Notes: generated from the sequence alone by a model not told the origin. A DNA stretch of 5,944 bases from Pseudomonadota bacterium (GCA_023435545.1 JAEYRQ010000158.1:1-5944); one strand, 5' to 3'. Positions 1 to 5,944 are shown, counted from the stretch's first letter. Translations and numbers: made by a program.

Positions 1-206
1 GTCTGGCGCTGGCCAAGGCCATCGGCGATCTCGGCGACGGCGATCTGCCCCCTCTGGTCGCACTCGGCCGGGCCCATCTGGAGGAGGACGTGCTTATCGA
101 GGCGGGCTTCGCCGCCGTCGCCGACGCGCCTCTCGACACCCGCCGCCTCGGCAGAGCATTGATCGCGGCGCTGGAAAAGCAACTCTCCGAAGACATCGGC
201 GGCTAA
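1..206 (+). CDS. C-terminal fragment of an unrecognised protein (5' end outside window)
   Basis: An open frame runs from the window edge (first complete codon at position 3) to a TAA stop at 204-206, giving the last 67 residues of a protein. Third positions are almost all G or C, as in the neighbouring genes, which supports real coding. The fragment is rich in Ala, Leu, Asp and Glu and looks helical; it ends in a charged stretch (ALEKQLSEDIGG). It has no cysteine, membrane segment or motif that I recognise, so I give it no function. The next gene on the same strand starts 107 bases downstream. No GC-rich hairpin with a T-run follows the stop, so it is unclear whether transcription ends here. 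Too little of the protein is visible to exclude any family. Confidence 0.7.
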   Translation, partial: LALAKAIGDLGDGDLPPLVALGRAHLEEDVLIEAGFAAVADAPLDTRRLGRALIAALEKQLSEDIGG

Positions 207-303
207 CTCGGCCACACCGCACCCTCCCTAGCGGAAAGGCTTGCGCCGCCCGGTCCGCTCGCTAGTCTTGCGCCTTCTTCCGGCTTCAGCCGCAATTGAT
301 TTC

Positions 304-307
304 GAGG
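304..307 (+). promoter_or_regulatory. Shine-Dalgarno GAGG that fixes the VWA gene start at 314
   Basis: GAGG lies six bases before the ATG at 314. The alternative in-frame TTG at 296 has no purine-rich sequence in front of it, and this GAGG falls inside the longer reading. The start at 314 also puts a well-formed signal peptide at the N-terminus. Confidence 0.6.
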
Positions 308-313
308 CGCATC

Positions 314-2581
314 ATGCAGGTAACTTACAGCTCCCCGTTCCGTCGGTTGATTCTGGTCTCGGCCGTCTGCGGCGGTCTCGTGCCGTCGCTCGCATCGGCG
401 GACCAGACGATGATTGTCTTTGACGCGTCCGGCTCGATGTGGGGCCAGATCGATGGAAAGACCAAGATCGAGATTGCGCGCGACACGATGCGCGAGGTGC
501 TGAGCAAGGCTCCGGCCGGTAGCGCGCTCGGACTGACGGCCTATGGGCATCGGCAGAAGGGCAGCTGCGCTGATATCGAGGTGATCCTGCCGCCCGAGGT
601 CGGCACCGGAGCACGCATCGCCGAGATCGTCGGGCGGATCAATCCGAAGGGCAAGACGCCGCTGTCGCAGGCCGTTCGTCAGGCCGCCGAGGCGATGAAG
701 TATACGGAGGCCAAGGCGACGGTGATCCTCGTCACAGACGGCATCGAGACCTGTGACGCCGACCCTTGCGCGCTCGGGGAGGAACTGGCGCGGCTCGGCG
801 TCGACTTCACCGCCCACGTGGTCGGCTTCGGCCTTTCCGATGTCGAGGGGCGGCAGGTGGCCTGCCTGGCCGAGGCCACGGGGGGGTCCTATCTCGACGC
901 CCGCAATGCCTCAGACCTGGAGACGGCACTCACGCAAACGGTGGCCGCTCCGGTGGAACCGCCACCCGCGACCAGCCTGCCGAGCGCGACGATCACCGTG
1001 CCCGACGAGGTTCCGCAGGGAACCCACTTCGAGATCGCCTACGAGGGGCCGAACGGTCGCTATGACGACATCCACATCGCCCTTGAACGCATGGACGACG
1101 GCAAGTACCTGCGCACCGTCCGCATCGATCCAGAGGGAGCGCCGCTGAGGGCGATCGCGCCGGCCGATATCGGCGAGTACGAGCTGCGCTACTGGTACCG
1201 TGAGGGTGGCGCCGTGATCGGCCGGGCGACGCTGAACGTTGTCGAGGCGTCAGTGCTGTTCGACGCGCCCGAGACCGTCGAGCAGGGAACCCGCGTCCGC
1301 ATCGCCTGGAAGGGCCCGGGCGCGCCGCGCGACGACATCCAGATCGCCCGCCCCGGCGCCGAGCCGAACCGGCCGCTGTTCTCGGCGCGCGTACAATCCG
1401 ACGGCGGTCCTGTGACGCTGGATGTGCCCGTCGAACCTGGAGACTACGAACTTCGCTACTATTCGGCGGTCGACGGCGCCATCATCGGCACGTCTCCGAT
1501 AACCGTCGTCGAAAAGGCGATCGTCATTACCCCGCCGGAAGCAGTCGAGGCCGGAACGGTCTTCCACGTTGCCTGGGAGGGGCCGGGCGCACCGCGTGAC
1601 GACATCCAGATTGCCGCGATCGGCTCGGAACCGGGCAAGCATCTGGATACCGCCCGGGTCGGCGGCGACCGCAAGCCGGTCCGCCTCGATGCACCCGTCG
1701 CACCGGGTGACTACGAGCTTCGCTACTGGTCGGGCGCCAGCCGCGAGGTACTGCACACGGTCGGTCTCACCGTCATGCCGGTCCTCGTCGAGCTCGACGC
1801 GCCCGACGAGATCGAGGGCGGCACGCGCTTCAAGGTGACCTGGGAAGGTCCCGGCGCCCCGCGCGACGATATCCAGATCGCCCGTCCGGGCGATGATGCC
1901 GGCAGGCATCTGTTCACCGCCCGGGTTTCCCAGGACGGCAAGCCGGTGACGCTGGACTCCCCCGTCGAGCCCGGTGACTACGAACTGCGCTACTGGTCGG
2001 GCGCGGGCCGCGAGGTGCTGGCCATGCGACCAATCCGCATCGTGGCGCCAACCGTCTCGATCGAGGCACCGGATTCCGCCGAGGGCGGCCGGCGGATTAG
2101 GGTCGGATGGACGGGGCCCGGCACTCCCCGCGACGATATCCAGATCGCCCGTCCCTCGGACGAGGATGGCAAGGCAACCCACAGCGTTCGCATCACCCAG
2201 GACGGCAAGCCGGTGCTGCTTCAGCTCCCCGTAGAGGCCGGCGACTACGAACTGCGCTACTGGACCGGCCCCACCCGGACCGTCCTGTATCGCCTTCCGA
2301 TCTCCGTCGTGGCGCCGCAGGTCACGATGAAGCCGGCCGGGCCGGTCAAGGCCGGAGAGACCTTCACGGTGGAATGGACCGGCCCCGGCGAATCGCGGGA
2401 CGACATCCAGGTTGCGAAGCCCGGCTCGGAGCCCGGAGCGCATGAAGCGACGATGCGTGTCACCAGCGACGGCAGGCCGGTGAAGCTGAAGGCACCGGCC
2501 GTACCGGGCAGCTACGAACTGCGCTACTGGTCCGGGCCGAATCGCGCAGTGGTGGAGAGCGTGCCACTCACGGTAGACTAG
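314..2581 (+). CDS. Secreted VWA-domain protein with six 89-residue C-terminal repeats
   Basis: The 755-residue product should be exported. Residues 1-29 form a Sec-type signal peptide: two arginines (10-11), a hydrophobic core (12-26) and an ASA site before Asp30. Residues 31-209 are a VWA domain with every MIDAS position visible: DASGS at 37-41 (Asp37, Ser39, Ser41), Thr115 in GKTPLS, and Asp142 in TDGIE. This predicts a Mg2+/Mn2+ site for ligand binding. Four cysteines (85, 147, 152, 184) could form disulfides outside the cytoplasm. A proline-rich linker (about 210-223) leads into six tandem repeats covering 224-755, with consensus W-x-GPG-x-PRDDIQIA-x-PG near the start and PGDYELRYW later. 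These are probably beta-sandwich modules, which is inference. VWA proteins with similar C-terminal repeats are, from memory, common in Alphaproteobacteria, but their ligands are mostly unknown. There is no C-terminal membrane anchor or sorting signal. I chose ATG 314 over TTG 296 for its GAGG site and better signal peptide. Confidence 0.9.
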   Translation: MQVTYSSPFRRLILVSAVCGGLVPSLASADQTMIVFDASGSMWGQIDGKTKIEIARDTMREVLSKAPAGSALGLTAYGHRQKGSCADIEVILPPEVGTGARIAEIVGRINPKGKTPLSQAVRQAAEAMKYTEAKATVILVTDGIETCDADPCALGEELARLGVDFTAHVVGFGLSDVEGRQVACLAEATGGSYLDARNASDLETALTQTVAAPVEPPPATSLPSATITVPDEVPQGTHFEIAYEGPNGRYDDIHIALERMDDGKYLRTVRIDPEGAPLRAIAPADIGEYELRYWYREGGAVIGRATLNVVEASVLFDAPETVEQGTRVRIAWKGPGAPRDDIQIARPGAEPNRPLFSARVQSDGGPVTLDVPVEPGDYELRYYSAVDGAIIGTSPITVVEKAIVITPPEAVEAGTVFHVAWEGPGAPRDDIQIAAIGSEPGKHLDTARVGGDRKPVRLDAPVAPGDYELRYWSGASREVLHTVGLTVMPVLVELDAPDEIEGGTRFKVTWEGPGAPRDDIQIARPGDDAGRHLFTARVSQDGKPVTLDSPVEPGDYELRYWSGAGREVLAMRPIRIVAPTVSIEAPDSAEGGRRIRVGWTGPGTPRDDIQIARPSDEDGKATHSVRITQDGKPVLLQLPVEAGDYELRYWTGPTRTVLYRLPISVVAPQVTMKPAGPVKAGETFTVEWTGPGESRDDIQVAKPGSEPGAHEATMRVTSDGRPVKLKAPAVPGSYELRYWSGPNRAVVESVPLTVD
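983..2578 (+). repeat. Six in-frame tandem repeats of 267 bp (89 residues) in the VWA gene
   Basis: The units are R1 983-1249, R2 1250-1516, R3 1517-1783, R4 1784-2050, R5 2051-2317 and R6 2318-2578; R6 is 87 residues, cut by the stop codon. No unit contains an insertion or deletion relative to the others. By hand alignment R3/R4 share 52 of 89 residues and R4/R5 share 53 of 89. R1 is the most divergent: it has GPNGRYDDIHIA where R2-R4 have GPGAPRDDIQIA. R1 and R2 share GA(V/I)IG after the ELRY motif, while R3-R6 have W(S/T)G there, so two subtypes exist. Short DNA tracts are still near-identical between units, for example the tract coding for DDIQIARP in R4 and R5 and that coding for YELRYW in R4-R6. 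Confidence 0.93.
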
Positions 2582-2597
2582 TTTGTTCAGACTCCGG

Positions 2598-2626
2598 TCA
2601 TGTCGATCCTGTAGTTCCCGACATGA
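2598..2626. repeat. 8-bp inverted repeat between the VWA and methyltransferase genes
   Basis: TCATGTCG (2598-2605) and CGACATGA (2619-2626) are perfect inverted copies around a 13-base loop, 17 bases after the VWA stop codon. The stem is only half G+C and no T-run follows, so it is not a standard intrinsic terminator. It could be a weak RNA hairpin, a site for a dimeric regulator of the downstream gene, or chance. Confidence 0.4.
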
Positions 2627-2656
2627 ACTTCATCGGGGTCACGACGTTGGAAGGCC

Positions 2657-3310
2657 ATGCAGAGCGGACACACGGGCGCAGAGCCGCGCAGGAGCGCCTT
2701 CGAGAGCGGCATCAGATCGGCGGGGCAAAGCCTCATACGCGGCATCTACGCCGTGGGGGCCGGCGTCTACGACCGGCTTCTCGTCGGCGGGCTCGGATAC
2801 CGCGCGCATGAATTCGCCGTCGATGCACTGGTCCGACACTGGACTCCCGATGATCGCGGACCGGTACTCGATCTGGGCTGCGGCACCGGACTGACGGCCG
2901 AGGCGCTGAAGGCGCGGATGGATGTCGAGATCGACGGCCTCGACTTCTCGGAGGAGATGCTGGACCGGGCGTCGGGCAAGGGCATCTACCGCCGGCTGAT
3001 CCGCGCCGACGCGACGAAGCCGCTGCCGGTGCCCGACGGGAGCTACGGCGGCGTCGTCTCCTCCGGCCTGTTCACCCACGGCCATGTCGGCGCCGAGGCG
3101 CTGGAACCGGTGCTCGCCGCGACGCGGACCGGCGGCCTGCTGGCATTCACCATCTATGCCACGATCTGGCGGCGCGGGGGGTTCGAGCGGACGCTGGCGG
3201 AGCTCGAGGCGGCCGGGCGGATCGAGACAATCGCCCACGAGCAGGCCGCCCACTTCACCCGGCTGAAGGGGCAGACCGTGCACGTGCTGGCGGTGAGGAA
3301 GCGGGGCTGA
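2657..3310 (+). CDS. Class I SAM-dependent methyltransferase, METTL27/WBSCR27-like
   Basis: The 217-residue protein is a predicted S-adenosylmethionine-dependent methyltransferase. Motif I is VLDLGCGTGL (70-79), the glycine-rich SAM-binding loop. The acidic residue that usually holds the ribose is probably Asp96 in DGLDFS, and Asp118 in RADATKPLP fits the next SAM-contact motif. GLFTHGHVG (137-145), GYRAHEFAVDAL (47-58) and GIYRRLI (109-115) match, from memory, the pattern of the METTL27/WBSCR27 group, whose substrates are poorly known; a protein or small-molecule substrate cannot be told apart here. About 45 residues of less conserved, partly basic sequence precede the core. ATG 2657 follows GGAAGG (2649-2654), and an in-frame TGA at 2624 rules out a longer start. 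The gene lies 75 bases after the VWA gene, possibly on the same transcript, and ends four bases from the convergent stop of ecm. Confidence 0.85.
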   Translation: MQSGHTGAEPRRSAFESGIRSAGQSLIRGIYAVGAGVYDRLLVGGLGYRAHEFAVDALVRHWTPDDRGPVLDLGCGTGLTAEALKARMDVEIDGLDFSEEMLDRASGKGIYRRLIRADATKPLPVPDGSYGGVVSSGLFTHGHVGAEALEPVLAATRTGGLLAFTIYATIWRRGGFERTLAELEAAGRIETIAHEQAAHFTRLKGQTVHVLAVRKRG

Positions 3311-3314
3311 CAGC

Positions 3315-5294
3315 TCACGCCACCTCCTTCTCGACCCCCTCCTCCACGATCCGGACCACATCGGCCATGATGTCGTTCAGGCGGAAGTCCTTCGGGGTAT
3401 AGACGGCGGCGACACCGGCGGCCTTCAGCGTCTGGGCGTCCTCCGGCGGGATGATGCCCCCGACGACGACCGGCACGTGCTCGAGGCCCGCCTTGTGCAT
3501 CCGCTCCATCACCTCGCCGACCAGCGGCACGTGGCTGCCCGAGAGGATCGACAGTCCCACGACATGGACGCTCTCCTCCTCGGCTGCCGCGACGATCTCG
3601 GCAGGCGTGAGGCGGATGCCCTCGTAGACCACCTCCATACCAGCGTCGCGGGCACGGACCGCGATCTGCTCGGCGCCATTGGAATGTCCGTCGAGCCCGG
3701 GCTTGCCGACCAGAAACTTCAGCCTGCGGCCGAGCCGGCGCGAGGCGCGCTCGACGGCGGTCCGGACCTCGTCGAGTCCCCCGCCATCGTTGCGGGCGGC
3801 ACGGCCGACCCCGGTCGGCGCGCGGTACTCGCCGAACACCTCGCGCAGCGCTGCCCCCCACTCGCCGGTGGTGACACCGGCCCTGGCGCAGGCGACGGAG
3901 GCATCCATCACGTTCAGTCCCTCGCCCGCAGCACTCTTCAGGTCGGCGATCGCTGCCTGCGCCGCGCTCTCGTCGCGCGCCGCACGCCAGGCCTTCAGCC
4001 GCTCGACCTGATCGCGCTCGACCCATTCGGGTACGGTCAGCACCGCCCCGGTGCCGGTCGACAGCGGCGAGGGCTCGGTCTCGGTGAAGGCGTTGACACC
4101 CACGACGACCTGCTCGCCGCGCTCGATCGCCTCGAGCCGGGCGGTGTTGGACTCCACCAGCGCCCGTTTCATGTAGCCGGATTCGACCGCCGCCACCGCC
4201 CCGCCCATGCCAAGGACCGTTTCGAGTTCCTTGCGCGCGGCGTCCTTCAATGCCTCGACCTTCTCGCCGATCACCGTGGAGCCGGCGAAGATGTCGCCGA
4301 ACTCCAGTAGATCGGTCTCGTAGGCGAGGATCTGCTGCATTCTAAGCGACCACTGCTGGTCCCACGGGCGCGGCAGGCCCAGCGCCTCGTTCCAGGCGGG
4401 AAGCTGGACGGCACGGGCGCGCGCATCCTTCGACAGGGTGACCGCCAGCATCTCGAGCAGGATGCGGGTGACGTTGTTCTCCGGCTGCTGCTCGGTGAGG
4501 CCCAGCGAGTTCACCTGGACGCCGTAGCGGAACCGGCGGAACCGGGCGTCCTCGATGCCGTACCGCTCCGCTGTGATCTCGTCCCAGAGCTCCGTGAACG
4601 CCCGCATCTTGCAGATCTCGGTCAGGAACCGGATCCCGGCGTTGACGAAGAAGGAGATGCGGGCGACGGCGGCCGGGAACTCCGCCTCGGGAATGGCGCC
4701 GGACGCCTTCACCTCGTCCAGGATGGCGATCGCGTTCGCAAGCGCGAAGGCGAGTTCCTGCACCGGCGTCGCGCCGGCCTCCTGCAGGTGGTAGGAGCAG
4801 ACGTTCATCGGATTCCACTTCGGCATCTCCCGGCATGTCCAGGCGATGACATCGGTGGTGAGCCGCATCGACGGCGCCGGCGGGAACACGTAGGTCCCCC
4901 GCGACAGATACTCCTTGATGATGTCGTTTTGCGTGGTGCCGGTGAGCCTGCCTCGATAAGCTCCCTGCTCGTCGGCCGCCGCGACATAGAGCGCCAGCAG
5001 CCAGGCCGCGGTGGCGTTGATCGTCATCGACGTGTTCATCTGCTCGAGCGGAATGTCGTCGAGGAGCGTCTTCATGTCGCCGAGATGCGAGATGGGTACG
5101 CCGACCTTGCCGACCTCGCCCCGCGCCAGCGGGTGGTCGGAGTCGTAGCCTGTCTGGGTTGGAAGATCGAAGGCGATGGAAAGGCCGGTCTGGCCCTTGG
5201 CGAGATTCGAGCGATACAGCCGGTTCGATTCGGCCGCGGTGGAATGTCCCGCATAGGTGCGGAAGATCCACGGCCTGTCGCGTTCGCCCGTCAT
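3315..5294 (-). CDS. ecm: (2R)-ethylmalonyl-CoA mutase, adenosylcobalamin-dependent (MeaA type)
   Basis: This 659-residue cytoplasmic enzyme should convert (2R)-ethylmalonyl-CoA to (2S)-methylsuccinyl-CoA in the ethylmalonyl-CoA pathway of acetyl-CoA assimilation, using coenzyme B12. Residues about 5-500 are the mutase barrel: RTYAGHSTA (12-20), AFDLPTQTGYDSDH (41-54) and SYHLQEAGA (167-175). By motif alignment, Tyr14, Arg132 and His169 correspond to the active-site Tyr, Arg and His of methylmalonyl-CoA mutase. Residues about 523-659 are the B12 domain with the full DxHxxG...SxL...GG signature: Asp535, His537 (lower cobalt ligand), Gly540, Ser582, Leu584 and Gly612-613. Both domains sit in one chain of normal length with no break. 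AGHSTA instead of AGFSTA, LPTQTGYDSDH, and DGHSNGAEQIA instead of DGHDRGA favour ethylmalonyl-CoA over methylmalonyl-CoA mutase. ccr is not in view. The start at 5294 is preferred over GTG 5297. Confidence 0.93.
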   Translation of the reverse strand: MTGERDRPWIFRTYAGHSTAAESNRLYRSNLAKGQTGLSIAFDLPTQTGYDSDHPLARGEVGKVGVPISHLGDMKTLLDDIPLEQMNTSMTINATAAWLLALYVAAADEQGAYRGRLTGTTQNDIIKEYLSRGTYVFPPAPSMRLTTDVIAWTCREMPKWNPMNVCSYHLQEAGATPVQELAFALANAIAILDEVKASGAIPEAEFPAAVARISFFVNAGIRFLTEICKMRAFTELWDEITAERYGIEDARFRRFRYGVQVNSLGLTEQQPENNVTRILLEMLAVTLSKDARARAVQLPAWNEALGLPRPWDQQWSLRMQQILAYETDLLEFGDIFAGSTVIGEKVEALKDAARKELETVLGMGGAVAAVESGYMKRALVESNTARLEAIERGEQVVVGVNAFTETEPSPLSTGTGAVLTVPEWVERDQVERLKAWRAARDESAAQAAIADLKSAAGEGLNVMDASVACARAGVTTGEWGAALREVFGEYRAPTGVGRAARNDGGGLDEVRTAVERASRRLGRRLKFLVGKPGLDGHSNGAEQIAVRARDAGMEVVYEGIRLTPAEIVAAAEEESVHVVGLSILSGSHVPLVGEVMERMHKAGLEHVPVVVGGIIPPEDAQTLKAAGVAAVYTPKDFRLNDIMADVVRIVEEGVEKEVA

Positions 5295-5300
5295 CACCGT

Positions 5301-5305
5301 CTCCT
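5301..5305 (-). promoter_or_regulatory. Shine-Dalgarno AGGAG that fixes the ecm start at 5294
   Basis: On the minus strand AGGAG (plus-strand CTCCT) lies six bases before the ATG at 5294-5292 but only three bases before the GTG at 5297-5295. The spacing favours the ATG, giving a protein one residue shorter than the longest reading. Confidence 0.65.
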
Positions 5306-5353
5306 GAATGCTTCTCTATCGCAGCGCAGCATAGAATCGGATGGTGCGGGCGG

Positions 5354-5365
5354 AAAGCGCAAAGC
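5354..5365. repeat. Short direct repeat AAAGC-GC-AAAGC upstream of ecm
   Basis: Two AAAGC copies (5354-5358 and 5361-5365) are spaced seven bases start to start, in the 86-base gap upstream of ecm and about 60 bases before its start codon. On the minus strand this reads GCTTTGCGCTTT. The place suits a promoter or operator for ecm, but no clear -35/-10 pair can be assigned and no known operator is matched with confidence. Confidence 0.25.
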
Positions 5366-5380
5366 ACCGCGCAGGAAGCG

Positions 5381-5851
5381 TCACGGAGCCGTGGCATCGG
5401 CCGGACGGCAGTCGCGCACCTCGCGCATGAACCGTGAGGCCGCCTCGGACAGGCCCTCCACCGTCCGGTCCGTGACCTCGATCCGGCGTTCGCGGATCTG
5501 ATCCAGCAGCGTCTCGACGCGGTCCAGGCGCGCCTCCAACCGCTCGGCGATTGGCGTCACGTCCTCGCGGCGGGCGGCGAGTGCCTGGCGAAGATCGACC
5601 ACCTCGGTCCGCAACGCCTGCAGTTCGCCCAGCGCCACGGCGGGATCGAGGCCCGTGGCCGACACCGCTGCGCGCGCCATGTCGTCGGTGATGTCGGTGG
5701 TAAGGGTGCGCACCTTCCCGATCAGCAGGAGTCCACAGATCGCGGCGAGGATGAACAGCATGAGCGTCGCGTTCAGCAGCGCGAGCAGCAAGTTCCTCAG
5801 GGTAGAGCCCAACCGTGCACCGAAGCCGACACTGGGTGGTTCACCGGCCAT
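5381..5851 (-). CDS. Small membrane-anchored protein with long charged helix, function unknown
   Basis: I do not recognise this 156-residue protein. Residues about 20-44 (from NLLLALLNAT) form one strong hydrophobic helix ending at a lysine (46). Residues about 72-145 are rich in Leu, Arg, Glu and Asp with heptad-like spacing, as expected for a coiled coil. The basic residues before the helix (Arg13, Arg19) and the lack of a cleavage site suggest a single-pass inner-membrane protein; I cannot fix the side on which the coiled coil lies. The only cysteine is Cys148. No enzyme motif is visible. ATG 5851 is chosen because GGGAGG lies six bases upstream. A TTG at 5896 would add 15 arginine- and proline-rich residues with no good ribosome site, and that frame stays open to the window edge. 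The gene lies 86 bases upstream of ecm on the same strand, so the two could share a transcript. A structural or scaffolding role is possible but unproven. Confidence 0.75.
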   Translation of the reverse strand: MAGEPPSVGFGARLGSTLRNLLLALLNATLMLFILAAICGLLLIGKVRTLTTDITDDMARAAVSATGLDPAVALGELQALRTEVVDLRQALAARREDVTPIAERLEARLDRVETLLDQIRERRIEVTDRTVEGLSEAASRFMREVRDCRPADATAP

Positions 5852-5857
5852 TGCGTG

Positions 5858-5863
5858 CCTCCC
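5858..5863 (-). promoter_or_regulatory. Shine-Dalgarno GGGAGG that fixes the membrane-protein start at 5851
   Basis: GGGAGG on the minus strand (plus-strand CCTCCC) lies six bases before the ATG at 5851. It is the strongest ribosome-binding sequence near this gene and argues against the upstream TTG at 5896. Confidence 0.65.
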
Positions 5864-5896
5864 GGGTCGGTACGGAAGCGGGAGACGCCGCCGCAA

Positions 5897-5916
5897 TCGC
5901 CGCGGAGTAGCGGCGA
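5897..5916. repeat. GC-rich 7-bp inverted repeat upstream of the membrane-protein gene
   Basis: TCGCCGC (5897-5903) and GCGGCGA (5910-5916) pair perfectly around a six-base loop, about 46 bases before the start codon at 5851. It could be a hairpin in the 5' untranslated region, the end of an upstream gene's transcript, or a regulator site. No T-run follows on either strand, so a classical terminator is unlikely. Confidence 0.4.
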
Positions 5917-5944
5917 ATCGACGATCGGGGCCGGACTGTCGCGA

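Noticed and set aside
241..268. Possible promoter for the VWA gene (TTGCGC 241-246 and TAGTCT 263-268, 16-base spacer)
   Set aside because: Only about half of the consensus positions match, and similar matches occur elsewhere nearby, so it cannot be separated from chance.
281..292. CGGCT-TC-AGCCG palindrome before the VWA gene as a terminator of the upstream gene
   Set aside because: The stem is only four or five bases, there is no T-run after it, and such short palindromes are frequent in GC-rich DNA.
356..370. Cysteine 19 in the signal peptide as a lipoprotein attachment site
   Set aside because: The residues before it are S-A-V, and Val directly before the cysteine does not fit a lipobox. 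A normal signal peptidase I site (ASA before Asp30) follows.
1250..2443. Long minus-strand open frame of 397 codons opposite the VWA repeats, with shorter similar frames recurring every 267 bp
   Set aside because: It mirrors the repeat array on the other strand. GC-rich coding DNA leaves antisense frames open, and the sense strand has a signal peptide, domain motifs and a repeat consensus.
2585..2629. LexA-like GTTC motifs (2585-2588, and 2614-2617 with GAAC 2625-2628)
   Set aside because: The alphaproteobacterial LexA box is a direct repeat GTTC-N7-GTTC. The first site has GGTC in place of the second half and the second is an inverted pair, so neither fits.
4342..5501. Long open frames in other registers over ecm (for example plus strand 4788-5501 and minus strand 4342-5397)
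   Set aside because: They overlap the strongly supported ecm gene, are arginine- and histidine-rich, and show no family motif. They are frame shadows.
5843..5944. Possible C-terminal end of another minus-strand gene overlapping the membrane-protein start
   Set aside because: One frame is open from the window edge to a TGA just inside the membrane-protein gene, but only about 33 codons are visible and no motif supports coding.

Overview
The window is GC-rich DNA (roughly two-thirds G+C by eye) with strong G/C preference at third codon positions. It fits an alphaproteobacterial chromosome. The best taxonomic clue is an ethylmalonyl-CoA mutase, an enzyme of the ethylmalonyl-CoA pathway used by many Alphaproteobacteria (and some actinomycetes) to assimilate acetyl-CoA without isocitrate lyase. 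I cannot name a genus. No mobile element, integrase, tRNA, rRNA or CRISPR array was seen.

Layout, left to right. Positions 1-206 (+) hold the C-terminal end of an unrecognised gene. Positions 314-2581 (+) encode a secreted von Willebrand factor A (VWA) protein of 755 residues: a signal peptide, one VWA domain with a complete metal-site (MIDAS) motif, a proline-rich linker, and six tandem repeats of 89 residues that fill the rest of the protein. Positions 2657-3310 (+) encode a small class I SAM-dependent methyltransferase resembling the METTL27/WBSCR27 family. It converges on the next gene with only four bases between the stop codons. Positions 3315-5294 (-) encode ethylmalonyl-CoA mutase (ecm, also called meaA), apparently intact. 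Positions 5381-5851 (-) encode a 156-residue protein with one N-terminal membrane helix followed by a long charged helix, of unknown function; it lies upstream of ecm on the same strand. The remaining 93 bases contain a small GC-rich inverted repeat.

The genes do not form one obvious pathway. The VWA and methyltransferase genes are co-oriented with a 75-base gap and may share a transcript. The membrane protein and ecm are co-oriented with an 86-base gap. The crotonyl-CoA carboxylase/reductase gene (ccr) is not in the window. Three genes have an upstream in-frame non-ATG start that would lengthen the protein, and for each a well-placed Shine-Dalgarno sequence supports the internal ATG instead.

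The feature most worth a second look is the six-fold repeat region of the VWA protein, which has an exact 89-residue period with no insertions or deletions. I found no convincing evidence of a new multi-gene system. The rest looks like ordinary chromosomal housekeeping and accessory genes.
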